64,000 nt of DNA. Origin: Variibacter gotjawalensis (lineage in GTDB: Bacteria; Pseudomonadota; Alphaproteobacteria; Rhizobiales; Xanthobacteraceae). The position numbers and the translations under genes are program-made. The DNA lies in NCBI RefSeq assembly GCF_002355335.1, contig NZ_AP014946.1, forward strand, positions 2,929,501-2,993,500, given 5' to 3'. This document shows, in pieces, positions 56,253-64,000 of the stretch (positions are counted from its first letter, which is position 1; every line of letters starts with the position of its first letter). The notes under the pieces were generated by a model. That model was not told the origin of the DNA, searched no databases, and worked only from the letters and a program-made list of their open reading frames with translations.

Positions 56253-58058
56253 TTAGGCCTTCGCCTTGACGTAGCTGCCCGGCGCATCCTCGATCGGCTT
56301 GAATTTCCCGGCGCCCGGCACGCGCGCCGGCACTTCGCTGGCGTCGTGATCGACCAGCCAGTCGCGCCAGTCGTGCCACCACGACCCTGGGATCTCAGTC
56401 GCCTTCGCCTGCCAAGCCTCGAATTCGCCATCGGGCTTGCCGCCGGTCCAGTATTGATACTTCTTCAGCGACGGCGGGTTGACGACGCCCGCGATGTGCC
56501 CGGAGCCCGACATCACGTAACGCACCGGGCCGCCGAACAACTGCGCGCCGACAAAGACTGATTTCGCCGGTGCGATGTGGTCTTCCTTGGTCGCGAGATT
56601 ATAGACCGGCACCTTGACCTTACCGAGGTCGAGCTTGACGCCGTTGATTTCCATCTCGCCCTTGGCGAGTTTGTTGTCGAGGTAGCAGTTGCGCAGATAG
56701 TAAGCGTGGTTCGCCGCCGGCATTCGCGTTGCGTCGGAATTCCAATAGAGCAAGTCGAACGCCATCGGCTGCTTGCCCTTGAGGTAGTTGTTCACGACAT
56801 ACGGCCAGATGAGTTCCTGCGAGCGCAGCATGTTGAACGCGTTCGCCATGCGGCTGCCTTCGAGGTAGCCCTTCTCGGACATCATCTTCTCGGTGTTGCC
56901 GACTTGGTCTTCGTCAATGAAGACTTTCAGATCGCCCGCATACGTAAAGTCGACCTGCGTCGCGAAGAATGTCGCAGATGCGATGCGGTTGTCCTTCTTC
57001 GCCGCCATATAGGCGAGCGTCGAGGCGAGCATCGTTCCGCCGACACAATAGCCAGCGGTGTTGATCTCTTTCTCACCGGTGATTTTTTCGATCACGTCGA
57101 TCGCCGCGATCGGGCCTTCCGTCATGTAGTCGGCGAAAGTTTTCGCCGCGAGCGTTTCGTCCGGATTGACCCAGGAGATCGTGAAGACCGTGATGCCTTG
57201 CTCGACCGCCCAGCGGATGAAGGACTTCTCCGGATTGAGATCGAGAATGTAGTATTTGTTGATCCACGGCGGCACGATCAGCAGCGGCCGCAGCTGCACG
57301 GTCTTCGTCGTCGGCTCGTATTGGATGAGCTGGATCAGATCGTTTTGAAAAACCACCTTGCCGGGCGTCAGCGCCATATTGCGGCCGACTTCAAATTTGT
57401 CGGCGTCGACTTGGCGAATGCGCAGTTCGCCGCGCCCCGCAACGATATCCTCGGCGAGCATCTTCATGCCGCGCACGAGATTCTCGCCGTTGCTGGAGAA
57501 TGTTTCGCGTAGGACTTCGGGGTTGCTCCAGAGGAAGTTTGAAGGCGCCACCGCGTTGGTGAACTGCTTCAGATAGAAATCGGCTTTCGCGCGCGTGTGC
57601 GGGTCGAGCGTGTCCGCGTCGCTGACGACATGCTGGGCGACTTGCGTGTTGAGCAGGTACGCCTGCTTGAGGAAATCGAAGAACGGATTGGTCGACCACT
57701 CCTCGTCCTTGAAGCGCTTGTCGCGCGCATCCGGCGAAACGATCGGCGCCTGCGTGTCGCCGGTCATCCGTTTGAAGGTCGCGGTCCACAGGTCGAGATA
57801 CTGTTTGCCGTAAGCGGTCTGTAATTCGCTGGCGCGGTTCGGATCGGTCGTCCAGAATTCATAGACTTTGCCGAAGGTCTTCGCGACGTCGCCCCATTCG
57901 GCGCTCTTGTCGTCCGAGACCTCGCCTTTCTGACGCGGCTCCATATAGGCAGCGACGGCTTTGCTGCCTTCTTCCATCATCTTCGCCCAGTTTTTCCCGA
58001 ACGCCTCGTAATCGACAGCCGGCGTTTCCGGCGTTTTTCCCGGTTTATCGTCGCTCAT
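56253..58058 (-). CDS. phaC: Class I poly(3-hydroxyalkanoate) synthase
   Basis: A 601-residue synthase that polymerises (R)-3-hydroxyacyl-CoA into storage polyester. The lipase-box-like motif with catalytic Cys is [17 protein letters not shown]; the Asp and His of the triad are in [18 protein letters not shown] and [34 protein letters not shown] and [19 protein letters not shown] are class I signatures. Start at 58058 (MSDDKPGK) is supported by GGGAGGAAT. No phaA, phaB or phasin gene is adjacent. Confidence 0.95.
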   Translation of the reverse strand: MSDDKPGKTPETPAVDYEAFGKNWAKMMEEGSKAVAAYMEPRQKGEVSDDKSAEWGDVAKTFGKVYEFWTTDPNRASELQTAYGKQYLDLWTATFKRMTGDTQAPIVSPDARDKRFKDEEWSTNPFFDFLKQAYLLNTQVAQHVVSDADTLDPHTRAKADFYLKQFTNAVAPSNFLWSNPEVLRETFSSNGENLVRGMKMLAEDIVAGRGELRIRQVDADKFEVGRNMALTPGKVVFQNDLIQLIQYEPTTKTVQLRPLLIVPPWINKYYILDLNPEKSFIRWAVEQGITVFTISWVNPDETLAAKTFADYMTEGPIAAIDVIEKITGEKEINTAGYCVGGTMLASTLAYMAAKKDNRIASATFFATQVDFTYAGDLKVFIDEDQVGNTEKMMSEKGYLEGSRMANAFNMLRSQELIWPYVVNNYLKGKQPMAFDLLYWNSDATRMPAANHAYYLRNCYLDNKLAKGEMEINGVKLDLGKVKVPVYNLATKEDHIAPAKSVFVGAQLFGGPVRYVMSGSGHIAGVVNPPSLKKYQYWTGGKPDGEFEAWQAKATEIPGSWWHDWRDWLVDHDASEVPARVPGAGKFKPIEDAPGSYVKAKA

Positions 58059-58294
58059 GAAATTCCTCCCGGACCAATGCGGAGTCCGCAAATCAATCTT
58101 TTAACCAATGCATCACCGCAAGATCGGAAAATCAATCACGCAGCGCACCACGGTAATGCGCTAGTCGACGCTTCAGAGCCCGTCCACCACGCGAGGATTG
58201 CAAGGCGAGAGGCAAGACAGCCGTTTCCATATTTTAAGCTTATTGGGGCCATAAACGGCCACTCGTCCGTATTGCGTTCCGACTGGCGATTTCG

Positions 58295-58594
58295 ATGCCC
58301 CGACACCATTCACCCCTTAAACCGTTCGCGCTTCTAGCCGCGTTGGCGCTCCTCGCGGGCTGCGGCAGCACCTTGAGCCGAGCCCCGGTCATCGGCGCAC
58401 CGGCCGAGACCCCGGCGCCGACAGAGCGCTCCAGCCAATTTCCAGCTGTCGGCGAGTCGACTGTCCGGCGGGAAGGACCCGCAATGACCCCGGAGCAGAA
58501 GGCTAAGGCCGAAGCCGAGATGGTCAAACGCCGCTCCGACGCCGCGGCGCAACGGCGCAAGCAGATCGAACAGGCCTCGCCGCTTCAACAATAG
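58295..58594 (+). CDS. Small Rhizobiales-type lipoprotein
   Basis: A 99-residue predicted lipoprotein. The signal peptide PFALLAALALLAGCGSTL ends at a lipobox (LAGC, Cys near 23). The rest is Pro/Ala-rich followed by a charged helix (MTPEQKAKAEAEMVKRRSDA). Similar short lipoproteins, often with weak sequence conservation, are found before the aminotransferase-hom block in this order. No function assigned. Confidence 0.75.
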   Translation: MPRHHSPLKPFALLAALALLAGCGSTLSRAPVIGAPAETPAPTERSSQFPAVGESTVRREGPAMTPEQKAKAEAEMVKRRSDAAAQRRKQIEQASPLQQ

Positions 58595-58696
58595 AGGTAA
58601 ATCGCTGTTGCATCGGGGTCCGGTGCGATCAATAAGGTTCTCGCGCAACCGCAAATGAGGATTCTTCTCCCGTCCGGGAGGCAAGGATTACGAGCC

Positions 58697-59914
58697 ATGG
58701 AAGAGTTTCACCGCATACGGCGTCTGCCGCCTTACGTCTTCGAGCAGGTCAACAAGGTGAAGGCCATCGCGCGCAACGGCGGCGCGGACATTATCGACCT
58801 CGGCATGGGCAACCCGGACCTTCCGGCGCCGGCGCATGTCATCGAGAAGATGAAGGAGACGATCGGCAAGCCGCGGACCGACCGTTATTCGTCGTCCAAA
58901 GGCATTGCGGGTCTGCGTCGCGGGCAGGCGGCTTACTATGCGCGCCGTTTCGGCGTGAAACTCGATCCCGACACGCAGGTTGTCGCGACCCTCGGCTCGA
59001 AAGAAGGCTTCGCCAACGTCGCGCAAGCCATCACGGCGCCGGGCGATGTCATTCTGGTTCCGAACCCGAGTTACCCGATCCACGCCTTCGGCTTCCTGAT
59101 GGCAGGCGGCGTCATGCGCTCGGTTCCGGCTGAGCCGGGCCCCGAATTCTTCGCGTCGCTCGAACGCGCCGTGATCCACTCGATCCCGCGCCCGATCGGT
59201 GTCGTCGTTTGCTATCCGTCGAACCCGACGGCCTATGTCGCCGACCTCGATTTCTACAAAGACCTCGTCGCCTTCGCGAAGCGTCATAACATCTTGATCC
59301 TGTCGGACCTCGCTTACGCGGAGGTCTATTTCGACAACAACCCGCCGCCATCGGTGCTGCAGGTTCCGGGCGCGATCGACGTCACCGTTGAATTCACCTC
59401 GATGTCGAAGACGTATTCGATGGCGGGCTGGCGCATGGGCTTTGCGGTCGGCAACGAGCGTGTCATCTCCGCGCTCACGCGCGTAAAATCATACCTCGAT
59501 TATGGCGCCTTCACGCCGGTCCAGGTTGCAGCGAGCGCAGCTCTCAACGGTCCGGACGACTGCATTCAAGAGATGCGCGATATCTACCGCAAGCGCCGCG
59601 ATGTCCTGGTCGACAGCTTCACGCGCGCGGGCTGGCCGGTTCCGCCGCCGTCCGCTTCGATGTTCGCCTGGGTGCCGATTCCAGAGCAGTTCCGGGAGCT
59701 TGGCAGCCTCGAATTCTCGAAACTGCTGGTCGAGAAGGCCGATGTGGCAGTCGCCCCCGGCGTCGGCTTCGGCGAGCAGGGCGAAGGCTTCGTCCGTATC
59801 GCTCTCGTCGAGAATGAGCAGCGCATTCGTCAGGCGGCACGAAACATCCGGCGTTTCCTTGAAACCGCGCCCGCAACGATGCACAACGTCGTCTCCCTCG
59901 CCACGCGGCGTTGA
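58697..59914 (+). CDS. Class I/II PLP aminotransferase (alanine/LL-DAP type)
   Basis: A 405-residue fold type I aminotransferase. The substrate region IDLGMGNPDLPAPAHVI, the cofactor-binding LGSKEGFANVAQAI and NPSNPT-equivalent CYPSNPTAYVADL, and the PLP-lysine motif FTSMSKTYSMAGWRMGFAVG are present. It matches the AlaC/YfdZ group of glutamate-pyruvate transaminases. Lying directly before hom, it may serve amino acid synthesis. ATG at 58697 is chosen because it begins the family N-terminus MEEFHRIRRLPPYVF. Confidence 0.9.
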   Translation: MEEFHRIRRLPPYVFEQVNKVKAIARNGGADIIDLGMGNPDLPAPAHVIEKMKETIGKPRTDRYSSSKGIAGLRRGQAAYYARRFGVKLDPDTQVVATLGSKEGFANVAQAITAPGDVILVPNPSYPIHAFGFLMAGGVMRSVPAEPGPEFFASLERAVIHSIPRPIGVVVCYPSNPTAYVADLDFYKDLVAFAKRHNILILSDLAYAEVYFDNNPPPSVLQVPGAIDVTVEFTSMSKTYSMAGWRMGFAVGNERVISALTRVKSYLDYGAFTPVQVAASAALNGPDDCIQEMRDIYRKRRDVLVDSFTRAGWPVPPPSASMFAWVPIPEQFRELGSLEFSKLLVEKADVAVAPGVGFGEQGEGFVRIALVENEQRIRQAARNIRRFLETAPATMHNVVSLATRR

Positions 59915-59941
59915 AGCCGCGCGTATTTCAGTGAATTGACG

Positions 59942-61258
59942 ATGTCCAAACCTTTGAAAATAGGCCTCGCTGGCCTGGGAACGGTCGGCGCGTCCGTCGT
60001 TCGCCTTCTCGATACTCACGCGACTTCGCTTAGCGCCCGTTGCGGGCGCCCGCTGCAGCTCGTCGCCGTTACGGCACGTTCACGCAAAGACCGCGGCATT
60101 AAACTCGACGGCGTCCGCTGGGTCGACGATCCGGTGAAACTCGCGACCGATCCAGAGATAGACGTGTTCGTCGAACTCATGGGCGGCGAGGGCGATCCCG
60201 CCAAGGCGGCCGTCGAAGCCGCACTCAAGGCCGGCAAAGCCGTTGTGACCGCCAACAAGGCCATGCTGGCGCGCCACGGCGTCGCCCAAGCCAAGGCCGC
60301 CGAGGCCTCCAATGTTCAGCTGGCCTTCGAAGCCGCTGTCGCGGGTGGCATCCCGATTGTGAAGACTCTCCGCGAAAGTCTTGTCGGCAATGAGTTTTCG
60401 CGCGTCTACGGCATTCTAAACGGCACCTGCAATTACATCCTGACGCGGATGGAGCTCGAGGGGCTCTCGTTCGGCGATTGCCTCAAGGACGCACAGCGTC
60501 TCGGCTATGCGGAAGCCGACCCGACCTTCGACATCGAGGGCCATGACACCGCGCAGAAGCTGGCGATCCTCGCCAGCCTCGCTTTCGGCGTCGCGGTCGA
60601 TCCCGAAGCCGTCTACGTCGAGGGTATCTCGTCGATCGCGCCGGAAGACCTCCGTGCCGCCGACGAACTCGGCTATCGCGTGAAGCTTCTCGGCGTCGCC
60701 GTGAAGACGGAGCAGGGCATCGAGCAGCGCGTCCATCCGACCATGGTGCCGAAAACGTCAGCCATCGCGCAGGTCATGGGCGTGACCAATGCGGTCGCGA
60801 TTGATGTCGATGCCGCGAAGGAAATCATCCTGGTCGGACCTGGCGCCGGAGGCATGGCCACCGCGTCGTCGGTGATCTCGGACCTCGCCGATATCGCCCG
60901 CGGCACCCACGTGCCGCCGTTCGGTTTGCCGTCGTCGCAGCTCAAGCCCAGCGCGAAGTTGCCGATGCAGCACCACGAGGGCGGCTACTACATCCGCCTG
61001 CTCGCGGTCGACAAACCCGGCACTGCGGCCGCCATCGCGCATCACCTTGCCGAAGAGGACATCTCGCTGGAATCGATCGTCCAGCGCCGTCCGGGTTCAC
61101 ATGGTGGTGACGACCCGAAAAGTGCATCGGCCTCTGTGCCGGTTATTCTTGTGACTTACGCAACAAACGAAGATGCTGTGCGGAGGGCGTTGGCCGCCGT
61201 GGTTGCGGCCGGCGTCGTGGCCGGAACACCGCAACTCATCCGCATCGAAAAAGCCTGA
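59942..61258 (+). CDS. hom: Homoserine dehydrogenase
   Basis: A 438-residue monofunctional enzyme reducing aspartate semialdehyde to homoserine for threonine, methionine and isoleucine synthesis. NAD(P) binding is GLAGLGTVGASVVRLL; VVTANKAMLARHG and FEAAVAGGIPIVKTLRES are active-site segments, and GILNGTCNYILTRME is the family signature. A C-terminal ACT domain (about 350-435, YYIRLLAVDKPGTAAAIAHH) suggests feedback control by an amino acid. An in-frame TTG two codons upstream is not needed as a start. glpX begins 6 bp after the stop. Confidence 0.96.
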   Translation: MSKPLKIGLAGLGTVGASVVRLLDTHATSLSARCGRPLQLVAVTARSRKDRGIKLDGVRWVDDPVKLATDPEIDVFVELMGGEGDPAKAAVEAALKAGKAVVTANKAMLARHGVAQAKAAEASNVQLAFEAAVAGGIPIVKTLRESLVGNEFSRVYGILNGTCNYILTRMELEGLSFGDCLKDAQRLGYAEADPTFDIEGHDTAQKLAILASLAFGVAVDPEAVYVEGISSIAPEDLRAADELGYRVKLLGVAVKTEQGIEQRVHPTMVPKTSAIAQVMGVTNAVAIDVDAAKEIILVGPGAGGMATASSVISDLADIARGTHVPPFGLPSSQLKPSAKLPMQHHEGGYYIRLLAVDKPGTAAAIAHHLAEEDISLESIVQRRPGSHGGDDPKSASASVPVILVTYATNEDAVRRALAAVVAAGVVAGTPQLIRIEKA

Positions 61259-61264
61259 GGAAAC

Positions 61265-62263
61265 ATGACGCAAGACATTACGGTACAACCGGGCCTGGCC
61301 ATCGAACGTGTTCTCACGCTTGAACTCGTGCGCGTGACGGAACGTGCGGCAGTGTCGGCGGCGCGTCTGCGCGGCCGCGGCAACGAGAAAGCTGCCGACC
61401 AGGCGGCCGTCGATGCGATGCGTCGCGAACTCAATAAGCTTCCGATCCAAGGCACGATCGTGATCGGCGAAGGCGAACGCGACGAAGCGCCGATGCTGTT
61501 CATCGGCGAAGAGGTTGGCCTCAAGCGCGGCCCGAAAGTCGACATCGCAGTCGATCCGCTCGAAGGCACGACGCTGTGCGCGAAGAACATGGCGGGATCG
61601 ATCGCCACGATGGCGATGGCTGAGGGCGGCACGTTGCTCAATGCGCCTGACGTCTACATGGACAAGATCGCGGTCGGGCCGGGCTACCCGAAAGGCGTCA
61701 TCAACCTAGACGCTTCGCCGGCTGAGAACGTTGCGGCTGTCGCAAAGGCGAAGGGCGTGAAGCCTGAACATCTGACCGTGCTCGTCATGGATCGTCCGCG
61801 CCACGCCGATCTCATCGCGGCTCTGCGCAAGACCGGCTGCTCGATCGCCCAGATCACGGACGGCGACGTCGCCGGCGTCATCCACACGACGAACCCGGAA
61901 GAGACCGGCATCGACATGTATATTGGCATCGGCGGCGCACCCGAAGGCGTCCTCGCCGCGGCTGCGCTTCGTTGCATCGGTGGCCAGATGCAGTGTCGCC
62001 TCATCCTCGACACCGAGGAAAAGCGCACGCGCTCCGCCAAGATGGGCATCAAAGACCCGCAGAAGCTCTATCAGATCGAAGACATGGTGCGCGGTGACTG
62101 CTTATTTGCAGCGACCGGTGTCACCAGCGGGTCGTTCCTGCGCGGTGTCCGCTTCGGCAAAGAGACCATCGAGACCGAGACGGTCGTGATGCGGTCGGCC
62201 ACCGGCACGGTGCGCTGGATCCGCGCCGAGCACCGCCAGCTCGACAAATTCCACCTCGATTGA
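61265..62263 (+). CDS. glpX: Fructose-1,6-bisphosphatase class II
   Basis: A 332-residue gluconeogenic phosphatase. Metal and phosphate motifs are GEGERDEAPMLFIGEEVG, VDIAVDPLEGTTLCAKNM and VGIGG-like YIGIGGAPEGVLAAAALRC. Class II enzymes may also act on sedoheptulose bisphosphate. A TGAGGA site overlaps the hom stop region, indicating tight coupling with hom. recJ starts 33 bp downstream. Confidence 0.95.
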   Translation: MTQDITVQPGLAIERVLTLELVRVTERAAVSAARLRGRGNEKAADQAAVDAMRRELNKLPIQGTIVIGEGERDEAPMLFIGEEVGLKRGPKVDIAVDPLEGTTLCAKNMAGSIATMAMAEGGTLLNAPDVYMDKIAVGPGYPKGVINLDASPAENVAAVAKAKGVKPEHLTVLVMDRPRHADLIAALRKTGCSIAQITDGDVAGVIHTTNPEETGIDMYIGIGGAPEGVLAAAALRCIGGQMQCRLILDTEEKRTRSAKMGIKDPQKLYQIEDMVRGDCLFAATGVTSGSFLRGVRFGKETIETETVVMRSATGTVRWIRAEHRQLDKFHLD

Positions 62264-62296
62264 GATAGCGCCGCCGAGCACATACGTTAGCGGCGG

Positions 62297-64000
62297 ATGA
62301 CTTCCGAACGAATTCCAGCCTTCCTCGGCGTGACGCAATCGCTCACCGGCCGCCTCTGGCGCGACCGGTTGGATGCGCGCGGGCAGGCGGCTGCGATCGC
62401 GATCGGCCAGCGCCTCGGCTCAGGCGATCTTCTCGCACGCGTGCTCGCCGGGCGCGGCGTCGGCGCAGACGAAGCGGGCCTCTACCTCAATCCCTCGTTA
62501 CGCGATTTGCTGCCGGACCCGGACTGCATCACCGACATGGGCGCTGCGACGGCGCGCTTGGCGGACGCCATCCTCGCCCACGAGCAGATTGCTATCTTTG
62601 GGGATTATGATGTCGACGGAGCCACTTCCGCCGCATTGTTGACTCGCTTTCTGAGCCACTGCGGCCTCGATCCTTTTATCCACATTCCGGATCGCATCTT
62701 CGAAGGCTACGGTCCGAACATCGAAGCCATACGCGCGCTGCGCGACCGCGGCGCAAAACTGCTCGTCACCGTCGACTGCGGCACGACGAGCATCGAGGTG
62801 CTCGCGGAAGCCGCGAAGCTGGGCCTGCAGACCGTCGTCATCGACCATCACCAGGTCGGCGAGCAACTTCCGGCCGTCGCCGCGATCGTCAATCCAAACC
62901 GGCAGGATTGTCTGTCCGGCCTCGGCCACCTCGCGGCGGTTGGTCTCGTCTTCGTCACGCTCGTCGCGCTCAACCGCGAATTGCGTCAGCGCGGTTTTTG
63001 GACCACAACGCGACCTGAGCCCAACCTTCTCGATTGGCTCGATCTCGTCGCGCTCGGCACCGTCGCGGACGTTGCACCGCTGACAGGACTGAACCGCGCT
63101 TTCGTTCAGAAAGGGCTGATCGCGATGCGGCGCCGCGACAGCATCGGCCTCACCGCGCTGATGGACGCGTCGCGGCTTACCGGTCCTCCGGAACCGTGGC
63201 ACCTCGGCTTTATGCTCGGCCCGCGCATCAACGCGGGCGGCCGCATTGGCCGCGCCGAGCGCGGCGTCGAACTCCTGCTCGAGAAGGACCCGACGCGCGC
63301 CGCGGCACGCGCCGCCGAGCTTGACCGCCTCAACACGGAGCGCCGCGCGATCGAGCTAGAGACGCTCGCCGAAGCGGAAGCCGAAGCGCTTGCCGCGCTC
63401 GGCCTCGAAGAACGCGGCGCCGTCGTCGTTGCGGCCGGCAACGGCTGGCATCCCGGTGTTGTCGGCCTAGTCGCGGCGCGGTTGAAGGAACGCTACGGGC
63501 GTCCAGCCTTCGCGATCACCTTCGACGAGAACGGCATCGGCACCGGCTCCGGCCGCTCGATCCTCGGCGTCGATCTCGGAACCTCGGTGCGTGCCGCGAT
63601 GACGTCAGGCATTCTCATGAAGGGCGGTGGTCACGCGATGGCGGCCGGCATCACGTTGCGCCGTGAAGCGCTCGGCGATTTCCGTGCGCACCTCGAAGGC
63701 GCACTGGCGAACGCTGTCGATGCGGCGCGTCAGAACGATGCGCTGCTGGTGGACGGCGCGCTGTCGGCTGCGGCTGCGAACAGCGAGCTGATCGCGTCGA
63801 TTGCGAGTGCGGGACCCTTCGGTTCCGGCAATCCTGAGCCGATGTTGGTTTTCCCGCGCCACACACTCGCGTTCGCCGAGGAAGTTGGCGGCGCGCATGT
63901 TCGTGCGCGTTTCCGCTCACCGGACGGCGCATTTTTGCAAGCCGTAGCTTTCCGCGCTGTTGGGCAAGACCTCGGCCGCGCGCTGCTTGAGCGGCGCGGC
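62297..64000 (+). CDS. recJ: Single-stranded-DNA-specific exonuclease RecJ, 3' end missing
   Basis: The frame runs open from ATG 62297 to the last base (568 codons), so the C-terminus is outside the window. RecJ is a 5'-3' single-strand exonuclease of recombination and mismatch repair. DHH-family motifs are IAIFGDYDVDGATSAALL (near 103), LVTVDCGTTSIEVL, the DHH itself in TVVIDHHQVGE (near 183), and LGHLAAVGLVFV. The DHHA1 part shows LGPRINAGGRIGRAE and MKGGGHAMAAGITL. The order hom-glpX-recJ is usual in this group. Confidence 0.96.
   Translation, partial: MTSERIPAFLGVTQSLTGRLWRDRLDARGQAAAIAIGQRLGSGDLLARVLAGRGVGADEAGLYLNPSLRDLLPDPDCITDMGAATARLADAILAHEQIAIFGDYDVDGATSAALLTRFLSHCGLDPFIHIPDRIFEGYGPNIEAIRALRDRGAKLLVTVDCGTTSIEVLAEAAKLGLQTVVIDHHQVGEQLPAVAAIVNPNRQDCLSGLGHLAAVGLVFVTLVALNRELRQRGFWTTTRPEPNLLDWLDLVALGTVADVAPLTGLNRAFVQKGLIAMRRRDSIGLTALMDASRLTGPPEPWHLGFMLGPRINAGGRIGRAERGVELLLEKDPTRAAARAAELDRLNTERRAIELETLAEAEAEALAALGLEERGAVVVAAGNGWHPGVVGLVAARLKERYGRPAFAITFDENGIGTGSGRSILGVDLGTSVRAAMTSGILMKGGGHAMAAGITLRREALGDFRAHLEGALANAVDAARQNDALLVDGALSAAAANSELIASIASAGPFGSGNPEPMLVFPRHTLAFAEEVGGAHVRARFRSPDGAFLQAVAFRAVGQDLGRALLERRG

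Overview
This GC-rich, gene-dense window looks like a core chromosomal segment of an alphaproteobacterium of the order Hyphomicrobiales (Rhizobiales), close to the Bradyrhizobiaceae / Xanthobacteraceae / Pseudolabrys group. This is inferred from gene content and order: popZ near valS, scpA-scpB-tatABC-serS-surE-pcm-nlpD, yajC-secD-secF followed by two complex-I-assembly-factor-like genes and trmFO, an aminotransferase-hom-glpX-recJ block, a pim-type dicarboxylate beta-oxidation cluster, class I phaC, and orphan Bug-type solute receptors. No rRNA, CRISPR array, prophage or transposase gene was seen. One tRNA gene (Leu, GAG) is present.

Layout. 1-6.3 kb: 3' part of popZ, a tandem pair of palindromic repeats, a Tat-exported Bug receptor, an NAD-dependent epimerase and valS. 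6.3-10.1 kb: metallophosphoesterase, EthD-like protein, 3-methyladenine glycosylase and a membrane-anchored FHA-serine protease. 10.4-14.1 kb: ilvD, a Sel1-repeat protein, xthA and a 52-residue antitoxin-like gene. 14.3-19.6 kb: RND efflux adaptor and pump, then a second Bug receptor. 19.6-27.6 kb: OsmC, ErpA, dGTPase-like, argS, SPOR protein, nagZ, scpA, scpB. 27.6-43.4 kb: orphan ABC ATPase, tatABC, serS, surE, pcm, YcaQ-like glycosylase, NlpD-like lipoprotein, DUF815 ATPase, yajC-secDF, Mth938-like protein, degenerate phytoene-synthase-like protein, trmFO. 43.4-51.6 kb: DUF1127 protein, histidine phosphatase, then the pim-like operon. 51.6-58.6 kb: mgtE, tRNA-Leu, lipB, acylphosphatase, two small membrane proteins, phaC and a small lipoprotein. 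58.7-64 kb: aminotransferase, hom, glpX and 5' part of recJ.

How the genes work together. Several blocks are functional units: the Tat translocase (with at least one likely client, the Tat-signal Bug receptor at the left end); the Sec accessory complex YajC-SecDF; condensin subunits ScpA/ScpB; the RND adaptor/pump pair; a four- to five-step acyl-CoA beta-oxidation cluster; and peptidoglycan-related genes (SPOR, NagZ, NlpD-like).

The intergenic DNA is full of palindromic repeat families, several of which abut or supply stop codons. The most unusual sequence-level signals are a perfect 14-bp hairpin plus T-run inside the 5' coding region of nagZ; perfect inverted repeats upstream of the pim-like operon and of the DUF1127 gene; an in-frame low-GC3 insertion in serS with similar rare-codon patches in argS and ilvD; an orphan antitoxin-like gene behind xthA whose stop codon lies in a repeat; and an FHA-TM-protease of unknown role. 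Nothing here is clearly a new defence or mobile system.
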